A stretch of 64,000 nt of DNA, from positions 5,456,001 through 5,520,000 of the forward strand of contig NC_049561.1 in the NCBI RefSeq assembly GCF_013368755.1. The letters run 5' to 3'. Of the stretch, positions 54,318 to 64,000 are shown piece after piece. Below the pieces are notes generated by a model that saw only the letters and a program-made list of their open reading frames with translations, was not told where the DNA came from and made no database searches. Positions within the stretch are counted from its first letter, which is position 1; each line of letters opens with the position of its first letter. A program made the translations under genes and the position numbers. The DNA is from Talaromyces rugulosus (Eukaryota > Ascomycota > Eurotiomycetes > Eurotiales > Trichocomaceae).

Positions 54318-56324
54318 TTACTCCCTACTCAAAGTTGTCTAGTTAGAAATGATTGAATCATGTGTGGAAGCAAAAAGACATCTTACCATATTCATAGCAG
54401 CAAGCGGTTCATAAGTCTTGGAATCATCCGACAGAACGACGTCAAACCGTTGGAGAATAGCAGTGCTGATGGTGATACCCTCGTACGTAGCAAGGGCACG
54501 CCCAATGCAGCTGCGAGGGCCAGCATTCCAGGAGTGATATTCTACATGATATGGAGTGAGCAGTTCCGAAAAATACTCGTATCTTTTACATCGGACTTGT
54601 AACTCACTGAAAGGACTGTATGATATACTCTTTCCATCCTCTTCAAACCACCTGTACGGATTGAACACGGCAGCGTCCTTGCCCCAGACCTCGGGCATTC
54701 GAGAGAGGACATAGTTCTGGTAGCTAACGATATCACCCCTGAGTACAATTTCCCTGTCAATAATGTTCAAGATCTGACACCGATGATAATAAAAACCTAC
54801 TTTTTAACGTGGCGAGGTGGCATGTTGAGCTCTGGCACTGCGGGAAGAATGTCGTCTTGCGCTGCCTCCATTTGTCCAGCTGGAGAAACGGTGTCAAGAC
54901 GAGAAGTCTCGTCCCACATGGCATTTGTGAACCGCATTCTCTTTCAAAGAAGTTAGCTTCATTTATTCGAACATAACATTTATAGTATGCGATCAGTTGT
55001 TTACGGACCGGAGTGTCTCCATAGCCGAGATAGTTACCACTACCGAGAACTTCTTCAGCCTCAGCCCGGATCTTGTTCACAGCACCAAGGTGTTGATTGT
55101 CCCTGTGATGTATTTCCTTCATGAACCATGAGATCGTGTAAGTAGTCGTGTCTCCTATGTGTAAGTGACCGTTAGTGACCATGTCAACTTTGCACGGGAA
55201 ATGAAACTTACGACCAGCGGAAAGAAATCCAAACACCATGCCTCCAAGCTTGTAAAGATCTGTTGTTGTTTGCAAAAAGATATCTAAAAGGTCAACACCA
55301 GCATCTGGATTAGGCTTGTACCCATCTCTCATCGCATTTAAACGTTTCTTTATGATATCATCGATCTGTTCGTAGAAGAGGCTCACGGCTTTCTTCGTGA
55401 TTTTATCCTCGCCGGATAACTTTTCTGTAATCCTCCACAAGGGATCACGTCTTCTTCGGTCAAATACTGTAGTAAAAATAATATTAGACACAGTAACATT
55501 GACCTCAAATTGAAGGAGAGCGTACGAATGGTGGCCTGGTCAAAAGCTTTAATGTAATCTGGGGTGGACTTAAGACTCTCTGGATCCTCAGATAAGATAT
55601 CTTGTGCGAGCTTATCCTCATGAAAGGCAATTTGAAGAAAGAGACAGAACATAAGACGACCCATCAATTCCTGGAAGTCGAACTCTTCCTGACTCTTGGC
55701 CAAATTAGACAAAAGGCCCATCAGGACATCAAGCCAGCGGTGAACGGATGCCGTGATATGGGTTTCAAAGTTTCGCTTGCTGAACGCCTTGGTCGCTGCT
55801 TTACGCTGAAACTGCCATTCTTTGCCATCACTGACAAAGATACCAGTTCTGTGAAGCGGTCCAAAGACATTGCGGGTAAATGCTCCGCGTATGTAGTTCT
55901 TGCTATTGTGTTTCTGAATGTGCTCTAGGTAAGTTGGGTGGTTGATGATATGTAGTCGGAAGAAAGGGATTGTCATCTCATAGGCCGGCCCATATCGCTT
56001 GTAGAGCGAAAACCAAGCCTTGCAACTGGCGGCACCTTGGGTTTGTAGCTCCTGAGAACTGCCTTTGAACGGCTTGCCCTCTGGACCGGGGATCCATGCC
56101 TTGTTGGCAGATGACGATGCCCAGAATCCTCTGCTGCGATAGGTCCAGCAGATGCCTGAATGCTTATCAACACCCCCTAGATCGATTACACTGCTTGTAG
56201 CTCTTGAGAAATAGTGAAATAGCTTACCTAGGATTGTTGTTACTAGAACCAATACAGTATATGTAGCTCCTCCAAGCCCATGAAGCTGTCGTGGTAGCAA
56301 ATGTTGATCAAGAATGGAGTTCAT
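54318..56324 (-). CDS. Cytochrome P450 monooxygenase, CYP52-like clan
   Basis: Eight exons (56228-56324, 55526-56155, 55212-55466, 55009-55154, 54801-54940, 54608-54753, 54387-54541, 54318-54338) give 529 residues. An N-terminal membrane anchor (about 18-35) precedes a proline hinge (WIPGPEG). The I-helix has AGRDTTTYTISW, the K-helix ExxR is ETSR, and the heme loop is WNAGPRSCIG with the thiolate Cys. The heme-loop position usually Phe is Trp. ER-bound; uses NADPH-P450 reductase. The general pattern suggests fatty-acid or alkane hydroxylases, but the substrate is unknown. All exon phases agree. The donor at 55008 (GTCCGT) is unusual and the last exon is only seven codons. Confidence 0.85.
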
Positions 56325-57130
56325 CTTGCGCTGTCTTAACAGCCGATGTGCTGGTTGAAAATAGTCGTGAGATCATTCCAGAATGAAGTTGTCGCCTCCT
56401 CAGAAACGGGAGGAGGCATGTAAAGTCCTGAGAAAGCCGCAATATGGTATTTCTATTTCCTCTCCAAAACTCTAAAACATCAATCCACTTCAGGTGAGAA
56501 TGTGGGCTTCTGAGTGGGCACTCGAATCGGACATAATTTGCCCGAAGAGACGACGAGATGGTGAGATGGCTTTCAAACCCCCTCTTCCCCGCCCGCGGGT
56601 AATATTCCGACTAGCTTCAGTAACGTAAGAGCTGATCAGCCGATAGTTACACACTACGGAAAAGAACGTACTACTTTCCAATAATCTCATTGCCTGAAAG
56701 AAATAACTAAATCCGCCTGTATTTCCCCGCTATGTGGAGCCCTTTCTAACAAGGATATCGGATGGCGCATTACCCCACAAACTCTATTTGCCATTGAAAC
56801 CCTATATACTATGTGATAAATCAGTAGTATTTTCTCAACAGGATCTCTCTAGAAGCTGCTATTTTCTCTAACTAACCATGGACGACCATCTAAAGAATAG
56901 CTAGGCTTGCCATCTCAAGTTCTCCCGAAAAGTTGTTTGGGAAATAGTTACATTCGAAGGACTGACGGCCGATAAGCGACACCAACTCGACAAACGGCGT
57001 GAGTGAAACAGTGTCACTATCGGTCAAAGCTAGACTGAGGGAGTTGCTTTTTTTACTAATTCATAGTCCTTTGATAGAGTTGAGCAGAAAATCGATCTGC
57101 ATTTGGTTTCCTCGCTATATCTTTTATTCC
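56325..57130. other. Intergenic upstream of the P450 gene
   Basis: Holds the P450 promoter. A GC-rich patch near 56578-56600 stands out; no gene seen. Confidence 0.5.
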
Positions 57131-57483
57131 TCTTTATTGTGCAAACACCGACGAGCGTGCCATCTTAATCGTGTGGCCGCTACTTGTAGCCATTATTGGA
57201 AATTGTATGGTAATCAGCACCACCTAAGTGGCTCCTACTCTGCGTCCAATATCGTCCACCTGCACAATACCACGTACTCGCACAAAATGTGACATCATCT
57301 ACCAGATCAGACGCGCCCCAGTATACCATGGGTGGCATTATTCCATCGTCATTTACCGCTGGAGGTGCTGTGTGTTCTGCTGCATTTGGTTTGTGGCTAC
57401 GACATCTGAATCTCGAGGCGGCCCGCAAGGAGCAGATTGATGGACGGCCACGACACAAACACCTTTGGTGGTCCTCAAATTAA
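57131..57483 (+). pseudogene. Relic of a major facilitator transporter, last membrane helices and tail
   Basis: A short open stretch (57289-57483) reads SDAPQYTMGGIIPSSF, a hydrophobic helix, then LNLEAARKEQIDG and a stop. This resembles the C-terminal end of Dal5/TNA1-type anion:cation symporters, where a DAP-Y loop precedes the last helix. In another frame just upstream, ERAILIVWPLLVAIIGNCMVIST could be an earlier helix. There is no start and no remaining transporter body. The match is from family pattern only. Confidence 0.45.
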
Positions 57484-58777
57484 TGAAGATTTTGCCTGGT
57501 CCCTTAAAAAACTGATATAGCATCTCCATATTTCATCTTTTAGGGCTAGAAAAGTATAAAAATACTGACAAAGAGCCAACTGTGTCACATCATTCTTCCT
57601 TCTGAAAGTAGTCTCTTTTTCCATGTCAGTAAACTCCCTATTTGTCAACAGCATAGTATTTGAGAAGAACCAAATAGTATTGGGTAATACTGGTGGCACA
57701 TTGTTGAATGGCCAAGTACGGAGAAAGAATTACCATGCAAATCCTCTTTGTCCTTTAAGCGTACCATGGTTACCTAATTACTGTCTACGGTATCAGCTCA
57801 TGAGGCCTTTATAGTATTAGTTGACAGCTATTTGTGGATTGTTAGAAAATAATTACGGCATTCCGGAGAGAGACAGGTAGGTAGACGATCAAGTTGCGAC
57901 CACAAGCCAAGACAGCTCTCCCCTTGCCCGGCTTCTTTTGCTTTTTACTCATCAATTAGTAAAATTTCTCGTACCCCGGAAAACCGGGTGGTGAAGCATT
58001 GCCCGAATTGCTCAGTTACGCTCAGAATATAGGGTACTCTCAGTCCAAACTAGTAACAACATAGCCATTCGCACCGCCTATCAAACTAGCATGTTGGCGC
58101 GGGGTTTGTGCTCTGGACATATAGTTACAGATTCAACTCACGGTATATGGAACGCGAGCGAGGCAATCCCAATGATTGTCCAAACGGCAAAGACCATCAA
58201 TTCCCTTCCCTTGCTTGATGATATTCTCTCATAGACACCAGTTGACGTGAAGACTTCCAGCATAATTGAGATTAGTCTATATTACAAGGGATGTAATGAA
58301 CATTGAATTTCACAGACCCAAGGCCAATCCATTTCGTAAAAAAAACATCTATATATCAAAGTAGTTGGGGCTCTTTGTGCAGTCATGGCACGTATTGTTC
58401 ATCTATAATTCGTGATTGGCCAACTTCAATTGAATGAAGGCAGTGCGCGTAACGAGAAATTCACATCTATAAAGAAACCTATCTTAATTCTGATAGCTAT
58501 GCAGAATGTGTGTGGTTGAAAATCCGAAAGTCGAAACGGCAAAAAAACGCATCCACAGATACGGAAAGTGAAAATTGCGCGCGTTTCCCAATCCGGCAGC
58601 CAGTGGTTTTTTGCACTTTGCGGGTCCTCTCAGACCACGTTCGCTCTCCCGAGTTCTTCCCGCCGCAACTTCCAACTTACCTCTGCGAAAACACTCATCC
58701 TCGCGCATTGATGCGACTCGACTCCGACCTCTGACAACCGACTTACTCGAATCTGCGCGGCAAACCTACCGCCCATC
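57484..58777. other. Intergenic upstream of the ArfGAP gene
   Basis: About 1.3 kb, AT-rich, ending in a GC-richer, pyrimidine-rich leader before 58778. No gene or repeat recognised. Confidence 0.5.
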
Positions 58778-60515
58778 ATGAGTGCCACCAAGGCGCAGTC
58801 TCAAAAGATTTTTGAGAAATTAAAGACAAAGCCGGCGAACAAAGTGCGCTACCCCGCGACCCCCTTATGACATCTGTTCACATCCACTAACTCTTTGCGC
58901 TCTTTCTTCTAGTTATGCTTTGACTGCAACTCCAAAAACCCGACGTGGTCGTCGGTGCCCTTTGGTATCTACCTGTGTCTGGACTGCTCATCCCATCACC
59001 GGAACCTCGGTGTCCACATTTCCTTCGTTCGTTCGACTACTCTAGACCGTATGCAACTAGCTTTCGCAAATACCATAACAATGAGTAACCAACTGATATG
59101 TATATAGAATGGCAATGGGAGCAGCTTCGAATGATGAAAATGGGTGGCAATGAATCCGCCACCAAGTTCTTCCAGTCGCACGGAGGCTCGGCGGCTTTGG
59201 CGAGCAAAGACCCAAAGGTCAAATATGGATCGAATGCTGCTACCAAGTATAAGGAAGAGCTCAAGCGAAGAGCTGCTTTGGATGCGAAGGAGTGAGTTTT
59301 CTTTTGTCTGATGGCTTGCAGGATGGTTTATTAATCGCATACAAGGTTTCCTGGAGAGGTTGTTATCAACGATGTCTCTAGTACCCCCGGTGATGGCGCC
59401 GAAACTCCGGCCGGTGAACCCCAGGACGACTTCTTTTCTTCGTGGGATAAGCCTGCTATCAAACGTCCAAGCAACCCACCGTCACGAGTCGGGACTCCCT
59501 CGAATGCTAGCCGCACTGCATCCCCCTTCTTGAACGCAGGCACGAACGCAAATGGAATACGACCCAAGTCACCTCTGACGGACGATAAGGATGGTTCATC
59601 GCCTCCTCCAACCGCAGTACGGACAGGTAGCGTTGTTCGAAAGGGTCCTACAGGCGCTGGCGCCAAGAAGGGTAGCATTTTGAGTTCCAAGAAGACGCAA
59701 AAGCTGGGCGCCAAAAAAGTAGCAAGTGCCGATGTCATTGATTTTGACGAGGCTGAGCGCAAAGCCAAGGAGGAGGCCGATCGCATAGAAAAGCTTGGAT
59801 ACGACCCAGAGGCCGAAAAAGCCGAGGCGGAAGCTAAGGAAAAGGCAACCGCCACCAAGATCGCATCTCCCACTCCTATCAGCCCTAGCCAGGCTAGCTT
59901 TGGCGCCACAAGTAAGGCTCCCGAGAGAAGTTCTGCCGATGTGGAACGTCTTGGGATGGGAATTGGTCGTCTAGGGTTCGGGCAAGTGTCTAAGCCGGCT
60001 GTCGCAAAGAAGCCGGGATTCGGTGCTGTTGCACCCCAACGCTCGGCTGCTGATGGTAAGTTGAGACACCCTTTGAGAAGAGAGGTGTCCATATGCTTAT
60101 ATCTTTAAAGATGCAGAATTGGACCAGACGAGGACTCGATTTGGTACTCAGAAGGGCATTTCGTCTGACGAATACTTTGGCCGCGATAAATTCGACCCTT
60201 CAGCACAATCCGAAGCCAAGTCCCGCTTGCAAAACTTTGAGGGTGCCAGTGCTATCTCTAGCAACGCCTATTTTGGTCGTCAGGAAGAGGAGTATCCTCC
60301 TATTGACGACGGATATGGTGACCTTGAGACCGCCGCCAAGGACTTTGTTCGCCGCTTCGGCGTTACCGCTGGTGATGATTTGGAAAACCTGACGCAGGTA
60401 CTAGGCGATGGTGCCACTAAATTGCAAGGTATCTTTTTACAATTTTGCTTTTTTTTAGTTCATGACTGACTTTTTTCCCTCCCCAGGCGCCATCCGTAGC
60501 TATCTGAACAGCTAG
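58778..60515 (+). CDS. GLO3: ArfGAP of the Glo3 (ArfGAP2/3) type
   Basis: Exons 58778-58843, 58913-59048, 59108-59291, 59346-60055, 60111-60428 and 60487-60515 give 480 residues. The catalytic ArfGAP domain fills the first 120 residues: zinc finger [24 protein letters not shown] and then [20 protein letters not shown], whose Arg is the arginine finger. The middle is Ser/Pro-rich, then Lys/Ala/Glu-rich. The C-terminal part has repeated [13 protein letters not shown] and [13 protein letters not shown] units, the Glo3 motifs that bind COPI coat. The protein triggers GTP hydrolysis on Arf1 during Golgi-to-ER transport. All exon phases agree. Confidence 0.93.
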
Positions 60516-60844
60516 ATGATTTGATGAGTTTCAAACGATACCAATGTTTGCGGCGTAATGCTATTTCCATTCGGTCAGTCGCACATTTGCAGCACAAGGT
60601 GTTGCGGGTGTATTATTTGTGTCAGTTTGGTTTTTCCAGATTGTTGGTTGCATTTTCTTTTCTTTTTCTTTCGATAGGCCAAGTAGAGTTTTTCGCTATT
60701 AATTGAATATAACTAGCGTATTATCATAATATTTATATTTTATAGTCTAATAATATGTTGAAGTAAACCAAAATTCCCTGTTGAAAGGGAGCTAGACGGT
60801 TGAAAGAGAAATAGGTCTATGATAAATAGTTACAAACAAGCCGT

Positions 60845-62398
60845 TCAAATCCGATAAATAGCATCAGCCATCTTGGCGACTTGGCTCATTTCCTTGACAT
60901 CGTGTACTCTTACAATATCAGCGCCATTAGCAATACTAGCAGTCACTGCTGCAGCAGTGCCCCAGACGCGGTCACTCGCTTTCTCGACACCAGTGATATG
61001 GCCAATGTACGCTTTCCGACTGGTACCTATCAACCAGGGGAAATTATCCAACCCTTCGATATCAGTGCTCAACTCTGGAAAGCGGCGCAAAAGATCAACG
61101 TTTTGCTCCTTGACTTTTGCAAACCCGAGACCCGGGTCAAGAATAATTCGCCATCGTCGAACGCCTGCATCCTCGGCGGCACGAACACGAGCGAGCAGTT
61201 CGGCGCCAACGTCTTGAACGAGTCCGTTAGGGTACTTGTTTAGCTTGTTCATTGTCGACGGCTCGCCGCGCATGTGCATGAGGATAACCGATTTGCCGGT
61301 TTTGGCCATGGTGGACAGCATGTCCGGGTCAAGCAGGCCCGCGGATACATCGTTGATGATGTCTGCACCAGCAGCACAGGCTTCTGCAGCGACTCGGGCG
61401 TGGTATGTGTCGATACTGATGGCGATTTGGTTTGCTTCGGATAATGAGCGAATATGTTTTATGGCGGGAATGACGCGAGATAGTTCTTCTTCTTCGCTGA
61501 CCTTGGTGGCGGTGGGGCGTGTGCTTTCGCCGCCAATGTCAATGATGGTTGCGCCAGCTGAGATGAATTCGCGGATGGTGGTTGTGAGACTGGATAGGTT
61601 TTCTTGGGTGTAAAAATGCTGACCGCCGTCAGAGAAGGAGTCTGGTGTGACGTTTAAGATGGCCATCACGGCCGTTTTTCGTTTCGGGTCGGATGGAGTC
61701 AGAGCCTTGATGTGAGACGAAATTGGACTGGTGACAATAGGGACTGTGTCTGATGGAGGCAGAGAATTGAGAGCAGATAAGTAGGTGAGGTTCATTCCCG
61801 GCAAGGGGACTCTTTCATGAGGAACCAATCTGGAGCATGGCAATTAGTTGAAAGATCTTGGTTCCATTCGTTGGCCCTTTTCACTCACTGACAGAGTGGC
61901 CGAAGAACGAATTCGCGTTCCAACATTAGTTTATGCGGAATGTTCAGCCGCGGATGTGATATCGTTTCATTGTCGTAGAGAAGAATGTCGAGATCGATAT
62001 TACGAGGTCCTTTGTCGATGATTTTCTCTCTCCCCATGCCATTCTCAATTGCCTGCAACGTATCTAGCAGTTCTATTGGACCGAGGGTTGTCTCAACCTT
62101 GAGATGGTCAGTCTATTTCTTCAATCCGAAAACAAAATTTGTAACACACCTCGCATGCGCCATTGAGGAAAAGGTCCTGATCGAGAACGTACATTGGCGA
62201 CGTCTGAAAGAGTGAACTCGTTCTTTTGACCCTGATGCCGAATCTCTCCATTTCAAGACATGCTCGTTCAATCATCGCTATCCGGTCGCCCTGGTTGCTT
62301 CCTAGGGCTATATAAGCCTTGTGGACATGCTTCCCGGAGGAGGAATGAGTCGTCTCTTCAGCCTGAGTGGCGAGCGTTCTGGTTAAAGGAAGAACCAT
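60845..62398 (-). CDS. FOL1: Folate synthesis enzyme: HPPK-DHPS fusion (FOL1-like)
   Basis: Exons 62150-62398, 61889-62097 and 60845-61829 give 480 residues. After a likely mitochondrial leader (MVLPLTRTLATQ), hydroxymethyl-dihydropterin pyrophosphokinase spans about 28-170, with YIALGSNQGDR, TSPMYVLDQ and the signature GPRNIDLDILLY. Dihydropteroate synthase spans about 205-475, with MAILNVTPDSFSDGG, IDIGGESTRP, NDVSAG and IGTSRKAYIG. DHPS joins pterin pyrophosphate to p-aminobenzoate and is the target of sulfonamides. Yeast Fol1 also has an N-terminal dihydroneopterin aldolase; I see none here in the 900 bp upstream. An additional 5' exon cannot be ruled out. Converges on the ArfGAP gene. 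Confidence 0.9.
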
Positions 62399-63384
62399 CC
62401 TTGTTTTTCTGGATGAAATTCCAGCTGAGAAACTGGTAGCACCAGTCGATGCGTTAATGACTGGGGTGAGTTGGTGGCGTCTATGGTTCCCTGCTCAGAA
62501 TCACCGTCAATAGATGCGGGACGTATTGCCACGCGTGGCGTTGGCAAATATACATATTATTCAAACAAAAAAATTTGAACATCGCATAGGATAATAGCCG
62601 TGTTTGGGAAATCGTACATGTATGAAGGCTATTGACATGATTAGAATTCACTATATAAAATGGTCTTGAGATTGATAAGATATATATATGTACCTTTTGC
62701 GATGAGATTTTCCGAATGTCGCCGGATGCTCTGCACCAGCAAAATAGAGTCGAGGCGCAAGAGTTATCCTTGATACGCAAATCTCGAAATTACTGGCTCT
62801 TCGTCCAGCTATCCAACCGCTATTCGAGCAGACACTGGCAACCCTGGCCGCCATGCTTCGACATCTGCAGCTTTTTTCTTGGGCAATGGTGATTGGCTCT
62901 GGCGAGAGCGGACGCACCAGGTTACATGCATTATGTAAGAAATGCCTCACGTGACATATACGGTTTACTAATCACGGCAATACGCTGTAAACAATGCCCG
63001 TGTATGTGTATTTTTGCACATGTCAACAGACAACAGACATATTCAAGAAGCACAAAACCACTCGCCTGCATAACAAAGTTAGTATTCAGTCTCCTCCCGA
63101 GTGGGCCAGTGTTCTTCTGCGCTCTGACTTTTATTATTATGTAGAATTTTCCAATGCGACCGTCTTTGCAGTGACTAAGCTAAACCTTCCCCAGTTTTAC
63201 CCCACAGCGTCAAACTTGCCGAGGCTTTTGCTACGGAAACACCTCGGTCGTTTATCTGTTCTTAAATGCCTGCTTCCACTGCAACCTGGTGATCGATCCT
63301 TTCGTCTGTCATATCCTTCACTATTCAACACCGACCTTACACTTAATACCTCTCTTTCAAGTTTCTTGAAGTCTCATATTCATC
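62399..63384. other. Intergenic between divergent FOL1-like and nitronate monooxygenase genes
   Basis: Nearly 1 kb. A minus-strand open stretch at about 62651-62950 has no recognisable domain and an odd composition, so I do not call it a gene. It could hold an upstream exon of the folate gene. Confidence 0.45.
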
Positions 63385-64000
63385 ATGGCTTCACCACGTG
63401 AGTTTTTCTGCCTTCACCGCTTCCAGAAAGCGACAGACCATGCTAACAACGAACTCGTGATCCAGAGCAACTTCGTACTCCTATTACGGATCTCTTGAAG
63501 ATCAACCACCCCGTTCTCCTCGCCGGTATGAACGTGGCTGCTGGCCCCAAGCTGGCTGCCGCTGTCACGAACGCTGGTGGCCTCGGTGTCATCGGTGGCG
63601 TTGGTTACACCCCAGAAATGCTCAAGGACCAGATTGCCGAACTCAAGAGCTTTCTGAACGATAAGAACGCCCCATTCGGTGTGGACTTGCTCCTTCCTCA
63701 AGTTGGTGGAAATGCGCGAAAGACCAAGTATGCTCCATTCGCAGCGCTTAAAAAACTAGTTTTCAGAGACTGATTTGTTTTTTTTTTCTTTTTTTTACAG
63801 CCATGATTACACCCACGGAAAGCTCGATGCGCTCGTTGATATTATTATTGAAAGTGGCGCCAGACTGTTTGTCTGCGCTGTCGGTGTTCCTCCTCGCGCC
63901 GTTGTGGAGAAGCTTCACAAGAACGGTGTCCTCTACATGAACATGATCGGACACCCCAAGCACGTCAAGAAGTGCCTCGACCTTGGTGCCGATATTATCT
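63385..64000 (+). CDS. Nitronate monooxygenase (2-nitropropane dioxygenase type), 5' part
   Basis: Exons 63385-63397 (only 13 nt), 63466-63727 and 63801 onward; the gene runs off the window. The visible 158 residues begin MASPQQLRTPITDLLKINHPV. Family signatures: LAGMNVAAGPKLAAAVTNAG and GGLGVIGGVGY, the FMN-binding start of the TIM barrel, then FGVDLLLPQVGG and later VCAVGVPP. The enzyme oxidises alkyl nitronates such as propionate 3-nitronate, using FMN and O2. The catalytic His region lies beyond the window. Introns are GTGAGT...CCAG and GTATGC...ACAG, both in phase. Confidence 0.9.

Noticed and set aside
59331..60092. 253-residue minus-strand open frame opposite the ArfGAP.
   Set aside because: Antisense shadow; the sense strand has the ArfGAP signatures and in-phase introns.
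62651..62950. 99-residue minus-strand open frame upstream of FOL1.
   Set aside because: No domain and unusual composition; kept only as a possible unmapped 5' exon.

Overview
Organism: a filamentous ascomycete, most like Aspergillus/Penicillium (Eurotiales). The reasons are short GT-AG introns (about 50-80 nt), a Zn2Cys6 regulator, a fungal L-galactonate dehydratase, a fused HPPK-DHPS folate enzyme, pogo/Fot1 and chromodomain Ty3/gypsy elements, and C-to-T/G-to-A mutated repeats of the RIP type. All gene models were spliced by eye. Layout, left part (1-27604): one 27-kb nest of transposons resolved to the base. A Fot1/pogo-like DNA transposon (425-27602, 64-bp perfect inverted repeats, TA target duplication) was split by a Ty3/gypsy element of family A (680-25964). 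That copy was then RIP-mutated and received three further insertions: an intact family A copy (4579-10573), an intact family B element (11150-18930), and a mutated family C element in reverse orientation (19854-25352). Every LTR insertion has its own 5-bp target duplication (CTTTA, CTCTT, CACGC, ACTGG). The four pieces of the degraded A copy join to exactly the length of the intact A copy. The two intact elements have identical LTR pairs and open genes. All three LTR families carry, just inside the 5' LTR, a stretch complementary to an internal LTR segment, as expected for Tf1-type self-primed reverse transcription. Family B also carries an antisense ORF with a Zn2Cys6-like cysteine cluster and a coiled coil, and a Cys/His-rich module between nucleocapsid and protease. 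Layout, right part (27605-64000): ordinary gene-dense chromosome. In order: mitochondrial ribosomal protein bS21m (+), a signal-peptide membrane protein (-), glucose-6-phosphate isomerase (-), RBM25-type splicing factor (+), L-galactonate dehydratase (+), YjlB-type cupin (-), an acyltransferase-like relic (+), a broken cysteine-cluster/kinase gene (+), TauD-type dioxygenase (-), Zn2Cys6 regulator (-), short-chain dehydrogenase (+), an unknown 175-residue protein (-), a CMD/AhpD-like protein (+), Tim21 (-), cytochrome P450 (-), an MFS transporter relic (+), Glo3-type ArfGAP (+), HPPK-DHPS (-), and the 5' part of a nitronate monooxygenase (+, runs off the window). How they fit together: most right-hand genes are unrelated housekeeping functions (mitochondrial translation and import, glycolysis, splicing, COPI traffic, folate). 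The stretch 41.9-48.1 kb (dioxygenase, regulator, dehydrogenase) could be a small regulated catabolic group, but that is inference. The broken genes at 39.1-41.5 kb and 57.1-57.5 kb mark accessory DNA that is decaying.
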